22,573 nt of DNA from Bacillota bacterium (lineage in GTDB: Bacteria; Bacillota; Clostridia; Lachnospirales; Lachnospiraceae): the NCBI GenBank assembly GCA_023386315.1, contig JAEWJZ010000019.1, positions 1-22,573 on the forward strand. The letters run 5' to 3'. Of the stretch, positions 14,895-22,573 are shown piece by piece. Positions within the stretch are counted from its first letter, which is position 1. Each line of letters starts with the position of its first letter. The translations under genes were made by a program, and so were the position numbers. The notes below the pieces were generated by a model. The model did no database searches and was not told the origin of the DNA. It saw only the letters and a program-made list of their open reading frames with translations.

Positions 14895-16751
14895 ATGCAG
14901 ATTATTTCGGTTCATATTAAGAATTTTAAGTCCATTGAGGACATGGAGATTACTGACATTGAAAATGCCCTGATTCTGGTAGGAAAGAACAATACAGGCA
15001 AAACAGGAATTTTAGACGCCATAAGGGCGGCCGCCAATGCCTATGAGGTAACAAAAGAGGACTTTAATGAGAAAAAACAGAAAATCGAGATTATCATGAC
15101 TCTGGCGATCACCCAGGATGATCTGGAATTATTTCACCGGGCGGGAATTGTCAGCCAGTATAAACGGTTTGAGACCTGGCTTCATGATTTTACGGCAAAG
15201 CTTCCTTCTTACCAGGATGGAAAACTGTCCTTTACTTATCAGGCCAGCTGGAACGGAGAAATCAGGTTCTTTGACGGTTATCATAAAAATAACCGGTATA
15301 TCAAAGAGGTCATGCCCAGACTGTACTACATTGACTCCGAAAGAGAATTAAATCAGTTTCAGAATGATCTTCTGCTTTTTCAGGAAGATGACCAGCTGTC
15401 CCGGTTAAGAAATCATGTCTGTATATTCGACAGTGCCAGAGCGTGCTGCCAGTGCTTTCAGTGTATCGGACTGATCAACCAGAAGAAGCCGGAGGAGTTA
15501 GCGGTGTATGAGACGGCAAAGCTTCTGGAATATAAGATGTATCAGCTGAATTTAAACGATTTTGCCGCCAGAGTCAATGAAAATTATAAAAAGAACGGAG
15601 GGTATGAAGAAATTCGGTTTTCCCTGATCTGCGACCCCAACGAGATGTTTAAGGTGATGGCGGAGACCTATCATGAAGAGCGGGGTAAGATAAGCCCTAT
15701 CAGTAATTTAAGCAACGGCATGAGAAGTTTATACATGTTGTCTCTTCTGGAAGCATATACAGAGGATGGAAAGAGAATTCCCAATATTATCATTGTGGAG
15801 GATCCGGAGATATTTCTCCATCCCCAGCTTCAGAAGACTTCCAGTGAGATCCTGTACCGTTTGTCCAAAAAGAACCAGGTCATTTTCACCACCCATTCTC
15901 CCAATATGCTGTTTAATTTCACCAGACGGCAGATCCGCCAGGTGGTTCTTGACCGGGGAGGGTACTCGGTTGTGAAGGAGAAAACGGATATCGATGTGAT
16001 TCTTGATGATCTGGGGTACGGTGCCATAGATCTTTTAGGGGTAAGCTTTGTATTTATTGTGGAAGGTAAGCAGGACAAAAGCAGACTGCCTCTTTTGCTT
16101 GAGAAGTATTATTCAGAGATTTATGACAAGGAAGGGAATTTATCAAGAATTTCCATCATTACCACAAACAGCTGCACCAATATCAAGACTTATGCCAATT
16201 TAAAGTATATGAATCAGGTTTATTTACGGGATCAGTTTCTGATGATCCGGGATGGGGACGGAAGGGACCCGGAAGAACTGGCAGGAGAATTGTGCCGGTA
16301 CTACGATGAGAGAGGCAGGGACGAGATTGACCGGCTTCCTAAGGTGACCAGAAGGAATGTGCTGATTTTAAAATATTATTCCTTTGAAAATTACTTCTTT
16401 AATCCCAAAATCATGGAACAGCTGGGAATTGTGGAAAGTGAGGAATCATTTTACCGGATACTGTTTGAAAAATGGAATGAGTATCTTCACCGGTTAAAGA
16501 GCGGAAAACAGTTTCTGGAGGCAGTGGGGAAGAACATGGAAAGTCCCCGGGAATTAAAGGAGCATATGGAGGAATTCAAAATATATATGCGCGGCCACAA
16601 TCTGTTTGACATTTTCTACGGACCTTATAAAAAACAGGAAGGAGAGATTTTGAAAAAGTATATTGATCTGGCTCCCAGAGAGGATTTTAAAGATATACTG
16701 GATGCCACGGACCGGTTTGTATATTTTGAAAACAGAAAAATGGAAAATTAA
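14895..16751 (+). CDS. OLD-family ATPase with TOPRIM nuclease domain
   Basis: This 618-residue protein fuses an ABC/SMC-like ATPase with a TOPRIM nuclease domain. The Walker A is GKNNTGKT (30-37). The signature segment is LSNGMR (272-277) in place of a classical LSGGQ. Walker B is IIIVEDPE (298-305), and TTHSP (332-336) carries the switch His. The TOPRIM domain starts at FIVEGKQDK (Glu390), with the DxD motif in RDGDGRD (Asp453, Asp455). A cluster CIFDSARACCQCFQC (residues 176-190) within the ATPase half could bind metal. OLD proteins cut DNA, and some members act in phage defence (the P2 Old protein; the Gabija GajA subunit). No UvrD-like GajB partner is adjacent, so it looks like a solo (class 1) OLD. 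It has its own promoter and is divergent from the transporter-asnB block. Confidence 0.88.
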   Translation: MQIISVHIKNFKSIEDMEITDIENALILVGKNNTGKTGILDAIRAAANAYEVTKEDFNEKKQKIEIIMTLAITQDDLELFHRAGIVSQYKRFETWLHDFTAKLPSYQDGKLSFTYQASWNGEIRFFDGYHKNNRYIKEVMPRLYYIDSERELNQFQNDLLLFQEDDQLSRLRNHVCIFDSARACCQCFQCIGLINQKKPEELAVYETAKLLEYKMYQLNLNDFAARVNENYKKNGGYEEIRFSLICDPNEMFKVMAETYHEERGKISPISNLSNGMRSLYMLSLLEAYTEDGKRIPNIIIVEDPEIFLHPQLQKTSSEILYRLSKKNQVIFTTHSPNMLFNFTRRQIRQVVLDRGGYSVVKEKTDIDVILDDLGYGAIDLLGVSFVFIVEGKQDKSRLPLLLEKYYSEIYDKEGNLSRISIITTNSCTNIKTYANLKYMNQVYLRDQFLMIRDGDGRDPEELAGELCRYYDERGRDEIDRLPKVTRRNVLILKYYSFENYFFNPKIMEQLGIVESEESFYRILFEKWNEYLHRLKSGKQFLEAVGKNMESPRELKEHMEEFKIYMRGHNLFDIFYGPYKKQEGEILKKYIDLAPREDFKDILDATDRFVYFENRKMEN

Positions 16752-16762
16752 AAAAAGGCAAG

Positions 16763-16801
16763 AAAGTGCTATTACTTGGACAAATAAAAGCACGCTTTTT
16801 T
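16763..16801 (+). terminator. Weak hairpin with T-run after the OLD-family gene
   Basis: GTGCT (16766-16770) pairs with AGCAC (16789-16793), with a long loop and a possible three-pair A/T extension across a small bulge. Six T follow at 16796-16801. The stem is short, so termination is probably partial, and read-through into xylB is possible. Confidence 0.35.
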
Positions 16802-16814
16802 ACAGCATGTATAT

Positions 16815-16820
16815 TATAAT
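16815..16820 (+). promoter_or_regulatory. Candidate -10 for the xylulokinase operon
   Basis: A perfect TATAAT lies about 32 bases before the xylB start. No acceptable -35 sits 16-18 bases upstream (TTTACA at 16799-16804 is too close). The operon may rely on an activator, or on read-through from the upstream gene. Confidence 0.35.
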
Positions 16821-16852
16821 TGAGGTAAGTGATTTTATCAGGAGGTATGAGG

Positions 16853-18376
16853 ATGAATTATCTGATAGGGATTGATGTGGGAACATCTGCAACGAAGACC
16901 GTTCTGTTTGATGAGAAAGGACAGGTTATAGCTTCTGCTTCCAGAGAGTATCCTCTTTATCAGCCGGATAACGGCTGGGCGGAGCAAAAACCGGAGGATT
17001 GGCGGGATGCGGTTCTGGAGACGATTTCCCGGGTAGTAAAGGAATCCGCAGTTTCAAAGGATGAGGTAAAGGGGATTGGTTTATCAGGCCAGATGCATGG
17101 CCTGGTTATGCTTGATGAGAAGAATGAGGTGATTCGCCCCTCTATTATCTGGTGTGACCAGAGAACCGGTGCAGAGGTAGAGGATATGCTTTCCATCATG
17201 CCGAGAGAGCGATGGATTGAGATTACGGCAAACCCGCCGTTAACCGGCTGGACAGCAGCCAAGATTTTATGGGTAAAGAAGAATGAGCCGGAGAATTACA
17301 GCCGGTGCAGACATATCCTTTTACCCAAAGACTACATAAGGTTTGTTCTGACAGGAAACTATGCGACAGAGGTATCCGATGCCAGCGGTATGCAGCTTCT
17401 TGATGTTCCGGGCAGATGCTGGTCAGAAGAAGTGCTTGAAAAGCTGGATATCGACCCTGCACTTTTGGGCAAGGTCTATGAATCCTGTGAAGTGACCGGC
17501 ACGGTTCTTCCGGAGATTGCAGAGCGGACAGGTTTATCTGACGGGACAAAGGTAGTCGGCGGTGCCGGAGACAATGCGGCAGCAGCTGTAGGAACGGGAG
17601 TTGTAAAGGATGGAACTGCGTTTACGACAATCGGAACCTCCGGTGTGGTATTTGCCCACAGCAGCCAGGTTACCATTGACCCGAAGGGAAGAGTTCATAC
17701 CTGCTGCTGCGCGGTACCAGGTGCATGGCATGTGATGGGTGTTACCCAGGGAGCAGGTCTTTCCTTAAAGTGGTTCAAGGATCAGTTCTGCGGGGATTAT
17801 GTGAAAGAAGCAGAGAAAGAAAAGATCGATGTCTATGACATCATCAATAAAGAAGTGGCGAAGGTAGAGGCAGGAAGCGGACGGCTTTTATATCTTCCTT
17901 ATCTGATGGGAGAGAGAACTCCCCATCTTGATCCGGACTGCAGAGGAGTATTTTTCGGACTTTCTGCCATACACACCAGGGCGCACATGCTGCGTGCCGT
18001 TATGGAGGGAGTTTCCTATTCCTTAAGCGACTGCAATGACATCTTAAAGGAGATGGGAATTCTTGTAGATCAGATGATGGCGTGCGGAGGCGGAGGAAAA
18101 AGCCCGGTATGGCGTCAGATGCTTGCAGATATGTATCAGTGCAGTGTAAAAACAGTGGCTCAGACGGAAGGACCTGCGTTAGGTGTGGCCATTCTTGCCG
18201 GAGTGGGCTGCGGATTATATGAAAGTGTGGAGTCTGCCTGTGAAGCGCTGATTTACGAAGACAAGTCCACAGAGCCTGATGCAGAAAAAGCAGAGAAGTA
18301 TGAGAACTATCACCAGCTTTACAAGAAACTTTATGAGGATTTAAAAGGCAGTTATAAGATACTGGCAGGTTTATAA
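16853..18376 (+). CDS. xylB: Xylulokinase (FGGY family)
   Basis: This 507-residue cytoplasmic kinase phosphorylates D-xylulose with ATP to xylulose 5-phosphate, the entry into the pentose phosphate pathway. Nucleotide-binding phosphate-1 motif: YLIGIDVGTSATK (Asp8). QMHGLV (M81-H82-G83) matches the xylulose-binding loop of characterised XylB proteins. GGAGDNAAAAVG carries the catalytic Asp240, and TTIGTSGVVFA and ACGGGGKSPVWRQMLADM are the remaining FGGY ATP-site blocks. Length is normal for the family. I chose ATG 16853 because AGGAGG (16840-16845) is 7 bases away; upstream in-frame ATGs at 16829 and 16847 do not fit that site. It heads a four-gene operon with transaldolase, DUF4867 and a sugar isomerase. 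No xylose isomerase gene is visible. Confidence 0.95.
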   Translation: MNYLIGIDVGTSATKTVLFDEKGQVIASASREYPLYQPDNGWAEQKPEDWRDAVLETISRVVKESAVSKDEVKGIGLSGQMHGLVMLDEKNEVIRPSIIWCDQRTGAEVEDMLSIMPRERWIEITANPPLTGWTAAKILWVKKNEPENYSRCRHILLPKDYIRFVLTGNYATEVSDASGMQLLDVPGRCWSEEVLEKLDIDPALLGKVYESCEVTGTVLPEIAERTGLSDGTKVVGGAGDNAAAAVGTGVVKDGTAFTTIGTSGVVFAHSSQVTIDPKGRVHTCCCAVPGAWHVMGVTQGAGLSLKWFKDQFCGDYVKEAEKEKIDVYDIINKEVAKVEAGSGRLLYLPYLMGERTPHLDPDCRGVFFGLSAIHTRAHMLRAVMEGVSYSLSDCNDILKEMGILVDQMMACGGGGKSPVWRQMLADMYQCSVKTVAQTEGPALGVAILAGVGCGLYESVESACEALIYEDKSTEPDAEKAEKYENYHQLYKKLYEDLKGSYKILAGL

Positions 18377-18418
18377 ATCACAGGTTTACCAACAGGAAGA
18401 AAGCAGGAGGATGAGAAT

Positions 18419-19072
18419 ATGCGTTTTTTTATTGACACGGCAAATGTAGAAGAAATAAGAATGGCAGACGAGATGGGAATTATATGCGGAGTAACCACAA
18501 ATCCATCTCTCATCGCAAAGGAAGGACGTATTTTTAAAGAAGTAATTGCGGAAATTGCTTCTATCGTAGACGGCCCCATAAGCGGGGAAGTGAAAGCAAC
18601 CACCACCGATGCAAAGGGCATGATCGAAGAGGGAAGGGAAATTGCGGCAATCCATCCCAATATGGTCGTAAAGATCCCCATGACTCCGGAGGGGTTAAAG
18701 GCTGTTAAGGTTCTTCATTCCGAAGGAATCAAAACCAATGTAACCCTTGTATTTTCTTCTGCTCAGGCACTTCTGGCTGCAAGAGCAGGTGCAACTTATG
18801 TATCACCATTTCTCGGACGTCTGGATGATATTTCCATGCCGGGAATTGATTTAATAAACGATATCATGGAGATTTTCCAGATTCATGGAATTGAGACCGA
18901 GATTATAGCTGCCAGTGTGCGCAACCCCATTCATGTAATTGACTGTGCAAAGGCTGGTGCAGATATTGCAACCGTTCCTTATAAGGTGCTTCTGCAGATG
19001 ACAGTCCATCCATTGACAGACCAGGGAATTGAGAAGTTCAAAAAGGATTATCTGGCAGTATTCGGAGAATAG
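18419..19072 (+). CDS. tal: Transaldolase, small (TalC/FSA-like) subfamily
   Basis: This 217-residue TIM-barrel enzyme transfers dihydroxyacetone units in the non-oxidative pentose phosphate pathway. [13 protein letters not shown] and [15 protein letters not shown] form the N-terminal signature. The Schiff-base lysine is Lys85 in VVKIPMT. Residues that separate transaldolase from the close relative fructose-6-phosphate aldolase point to transaldolase: Glu57 rather than Gln in ISGEVKATT, and Phe131 rather than Tyr in SPFLGRLDD. This discrimination is from family knowledge and not a measured activity. It begins 42 bases after xylB, with AGGAGG upstream, and processes the pentose phosphates that kinase produces. 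The next gene starts 20 bases after its stop. Confidence 0.93.
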   Translation: MRFFIDTANVEEIRMADEMGIICGVTTNPSLIAKEGRIFKEVIAEIASIVDGPISGEVKATTTDAKGMIEEGREIAAIHPNMVVKIPMTPEGLKAVKVLHSEGIKTNVTLVFSSAQALLAARAGATYVSPFLGRLDDISMPGIDLINDIMEIFQIHGIETEIIAASVRNPIHVIDCAKAGADIATVPYKVLLQMTVHPLTDQGIEKFKKDYLAVFGE

Positions 19073-19092
19073 AGAAAAAGAGAGGGATTATC

Positions 19093-19719
19093 ATGGGATT
19101 AGAGATAAAACCGGTAACAGATAAAGCTTTTGGTGCTTATGGAAAGATCGTAACGGGTTATGAAATTGGAGATCTTTTAAAAAAGATGGAGGAAACTCCG
19201 CTCCCGGAGGATGTGGTATACGTTGCCTCAGTACAGGAACTGGAAGAACTTTCCGCATGCAAAGAGATGGAGAAGAATTTATACGGACAGATGCCCATAC
19301 AGGTGGGGTTTTGCAACGGTCACAATAAAAAATTAAATGCTGCAGAGTATCACAGGAATTCCGAAATTAACATTGCTGCCACTGATCTGGTGCTGATTCT
19401 GGGAAAGCAGCAGGATATCACCCCGGAATACACCTATGATTCAGGCAATATGGAGGCATTTCTTATTCCCAGGGGGACGGTAGTGGAGGTTTATGCGACA
19501 ACACTTCATTATGCACCATGCCATACGCAGGAAGGTGGTTTCCGTTGTGTGGTCATTCTTCCCAGGGGAACCAATACCGATTTAGTACCGCTTGAAAAGA
19601 CGGTGAATAAAGAGGATAAGCTTTTGTTTGCAAAGAATAAGTGGCTGATTGGACATGAGGAGGGCGGTCTCCCAAAAGAAGCGTACATTGGTATTACAGG
19701 AGAAAATCTTTCTATTTAA
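19093..19719 (+). CDS. DUF4867-type protein, cupin-like, in pentose operon
   Basis: This 208-residue soluble protein has no signal peptide. I recall it as the family annotated DUF4867, which has no assigned activity. The middle (about 75-170) looks like a beta-rich cupin or ureidoglycolate-lyase-type barrel: IQVGFCNGHNKKLNAAEYHRNSEINIA, then AFLIPRGTVVEVYATTLHYAPCH and FRCVVILPRGT. His76, His87, His138 and His143, with nearby Glu and Cys, could make a metal site, but the ligands are only a guess. It lies 20 bases after tal and 61 bases before the isomerase-family gene. That position suggests a sugar epimerase, mutarotase or helper of the isomerase, which is inference only. The start ATG at 19093 is preceded by AGAGGGA. 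Confidence 0.75.
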   Translation: MGLEIKPVTDKAFGAYGKIVTGYEIGDLLKKMEETPLPEDVVYVASVQELEELSACKEMEKNLYGQMPIQVGFCNGHNKKLNAAEYHRNSEINIAATDLVLILGKQQDITPEYTYDSGNMEAFLIPRGTVVEVYATTLHYAPCHTQEGGFRCVVILPRGTNTDLVPLEKTVNKEDKLLFAKNKWLIGHEEGGLPKEAYIGITGENLSI

Positions 19720-19780
19720 AGAATATTAAAGTATGATGAGGCGAAAAGAAGAGCCTTAGGATAACAGGAGGAGTCATAAT

Positions 19781-21262
19781 ATGAATAATATCCCGGAATT
19801 AAAAGTAGGTATCGTTGCAGTCAGCAGAGACTGTTTCCCAGAAACATTATCAGTAAACAGAAGAAAAGCTCTGATCAAAGCTTATGAAACAAAATATGAT
19901 GCAGCTAATATCTATGAGTGCCCGGTATGTATTGTAGAGAGCGAGATACATATGGTGCAGGCGTTAGAAGATGTTAAAAATGCAGGCTGCAATGCGCTGG
20001 TCGTTTATCTTGGAAACTTTGGTCCCGAGATTTCTGAAACCCTTCTTGCAAAGCATTTTGACGGACCGGTTATGTTTATCGCCGCTGCAGAAGAAAGCGG
20101 AGACAGTTTAACCCAGGGCAGAGGAGATGCCTACTGCGGAATGTTAAACGCAAGCTATAACTTAAAGCTGAGAAACATCAAGGCATATATCCCGGAATAT
20201 CCTGTTGGAACAGCGGAAGAATGTGCGGATATGATAGAAGAATTCCTTCCGATTGCCAGATCTTTAGTAGGACTTTCCAGCTTAAAGATCATCAGCTTCG
20301 GACCACGCCCATTAAACTTCCTGGCATGCAACGCACCTATTAAGCAGCTTTATAATTTAGGCGTTGAGATTGAAGAAAACTCAGAGCTTGATTTATTTGA
20401 AGCATTTAATAAGCATGCAGGAGATGCCAGAATTCCTGATGTAGTAAAAGATATGGAAGCAGAACTGGGAGAAGGAAATAAAAAACCGGATATTCTTACA
20501 AAGCTTGCTCAGTACGAGTTAACGTTACTGGACTGGGTAGAGCAGCACAGAGGATATCGTAAGTATGTTGCCATTGCCGGAAAATGCTGGCCGGCATTCC
20601 AGACCCAGTTTGGATTTGTTCCCTGCTATGTAAACAGCCGTTTAACCGGAATGGGCATTCCTGTATCCTGTGAAGTTGATATTTATGGAGCACTTAGTGA
20701 GTTTATCGGTACCTGTGTGAGCTTAGATGCCGTAACCCTTCTTGATATTAACAACACAGTTCCGGATGATATGTATGAAGGCGATATCAAAGGAAAGCAC
20801 AACTATACCCACCAGGATACTTTTATGGGATTCCACTGCGGAAATACCTGTTCCAAAAAGCTTTCTTCATGCTCTATGAAATATCAGATGATTATGGCAA
20901 GAACGCTTCCGGAAGAAGTAACCCAGGGAACTCTGGAGGGAGATATTCTTCCAGGAGATATCACATTCTTCCGTTTACAGAGCACAGCAGATAACATTCT
21001 CCGGGCTTATGTAGCTCAGGGTGAAGTGCTTCCTGTAGCAACCCGTTCCTTCGGTTCCATTGGAATTTTTGCTATTCCGGAGATGGGAAGATTCTACCGT
21101 CATGTGCTGATTGAAAAGAATTTCCCGCATCACGGAGCTGTTGCTTTCGGACATTACGGAAAAGCTTTATTTGAAATATTTAAATATCTTGGAGTGGAAG
21201 AAATTGGCTTTAACCAGCCAAAAGGAATGCTTTACAAGACAGAAAATCCTTTTTCTTTCTAA
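19781..21262 (+). CDS. L-fucose/L-arabinose isomerase-family protein, candidate pentose isomerase
   Basis: This 493-residue cytoplasmic protein belongs to the aldose-ketose isomerase family of FucI and AraA. Probable Mn ligands are Glu298 (in VSCEVDIYG) and Asp322 (in TLLDINNTV). Their 24-residue spacing equals that of Glu337 and Asp361 in E. coli FucI. The third ligand is probably His450 or His451 in FPHHGAVAFGHYG. HCGNT at 352-356 is another conserved block. The protein is shorter than FucI (about 590 residues), so it is a related subfamily and not a true fucose isomerase. It is the last gene of an operon with xylulokinase and transaldolase that has no xylA. Interconversion of an aldose with D-xylulose, or another ketose the kinase accepts, is therefore the working hypothesis. 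Ribosome binding site: AGGAGG at about 19767-19772. A strong terminator follows. Confidence 0.82.
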   Translation: MNNIPELKVGIVAVSRDCFPETLSVNRRKALIKAYETKYDAANIYECPVCIVESEIHMVQALEDVKNAGCNALVVYLGNFGPEISETLLAKHFDGPVMFIAAAEESGDSLTQGRGDAYCGMLNASYNLKLRNIKAYIPEYPVGTAEECADMIEEFLPIARSLVGLSSLKIISFGPRPLNFLACNAPIKQLYNLGVEIEENSELDLFEAFNKHAGDARIPDVVKDMEAELGEGNKKPDILTKLAQYELTLLDWVEQHRGYRKYVAIAGKCWPAFQTQFGFVPCYVNSRLTGMGIPVSCEVDIYGALSEFIGTCVSLDAVTLLDINNTVPDDMYEGDIKGKHNYTHQDTFMGFHCGNTCSKKLSSCSMKYQMIMARTLPEEVTQGTLEGDILPGDITFFRLQSTADNILRAYVAQGEVLPVATRSFGSIGIFAIPEMGRFYRHVLIEKNFPHHGAVAFGHYGKALFEIFKYLGVEEIGFNQPKGMLYKTENPFSF

Positions 21263-21305
21263 TCAGTCAGGAAAGATTTAATTGTAATAGAGAATAAAAT
21301 AATAC

Positions 21306-21348
21306 AGGAGGAAAGCCATCCATTTTGGATAGGACTTTCCTCCTTTTT
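21306..21348 (+). terminator. Rho-independent terminator of the pentose operon
   Basis: AGGAGGAAAG (21306-21315) pairs perfectly with CTTTCCTCCT (21335-21344), with a further short inner stem, and a T-run lies at 21344-21348. It sits 43 bases after the isomerase stop. Confidence 0.9.
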
Positions 21349-21396
21349 ATGATTCTTTCAGCAAAGAAGTCAGTTGTATCGGAATCCTTTTAGTAA

Positions 21397-22573
<1,177 letters not shown>

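Noticed and set aside
14895..16751. Gabija defence system
   Set aside because: The OLD/TOPRIM protein resembles GajA in type, but no UvrD-like GajB helicase is adjacent; the next gene is xylulokinase.
19781..21262. Naming the isomerase gene fucI or araA
   Set aside because: It is clearly shorter than FucI and has no fucose pathway context. The family relation supports a sugar isomerase, not a specific substrate.

Overview
The window reads as a Firmicutes chromosome, most likely a spore-forming, plant-polysaccharide-using Clostridia of the Lachnospiraceae type. The reasons are strong AGGAGG-type ribosome binding sites, moderate GC with frequent AGA/GGA codons, carbohydrate ABC importers that lack their own ATPase, and a collagen-like surface (exosporium-type) protein. 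The assignment rests on family recognition only; no rRNA or tRNA is present to confirm it.

Layout. 2-451: the 3' end of purL (purine synthesis). 452-2326: an AT-rich island with two apparently decayed flanks and one intact orphan membrane protein (752-2173) that I cannot assign. 2366-10591: a xylan side-chain locus. A minus-strand AraC regulator is divergent from a five-gene plus-strand operon: GH67 alpha-glucuronidase, sugar-binding lipoprotein, two ABC permeases and an SGNH/SASA-type acetylesterase. It fits uptake of short (4-O-methyl)glucuronosyl and acetyl xylo-oligosaccharides followed by intracellular removal of glucuronate and acetyl groups. A shared MsmX-like ATPase must be encoded elsewhere. 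The operon ends at a terminator whose stem includes the last codons.

10618-14766 is a minus-strand block: a 10-12-helix ion-transporter-type permease, then asparagine synthetase (asnB) 26 bases later, then a MerR-family regulator. Divergent from it, with its own good sigma-A-type promoter, is a solo OLD-family ATPase/TOPRIM nuclease (14895-16751) carrying an unusual cysteine cluster.

16853-21262 is a pentose operon: xylulokinase, a small transaldolase, a DUF4867-type protein and an L-fucose/L-arabinose isomerase-family protein, closed by a strong terminator. No xylA or araA is present, so the isomerase-like gene is the obvious candidate to supply the kinase. Together with the xylan locus this suggests a route from decorated xylan to the pentose phosphate pathway.

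21460-22573 (runs off the end): a collagen-like gene with 77 uninterrupted Gly-X-Y triplets. It carries a BclA-C/TNF-like globular domain at the N-terminus, the reverse of the classic BclA order, and a sporulation-type -10 element lies upstream.

The best candidates for something undescribed are the isomerase/DUF4867 pair, the Cys-cluster OLD nuclease, the orphan AT-rich membrane protein and the domain-swapped collagen protein. None is proven novel from sequence alone.
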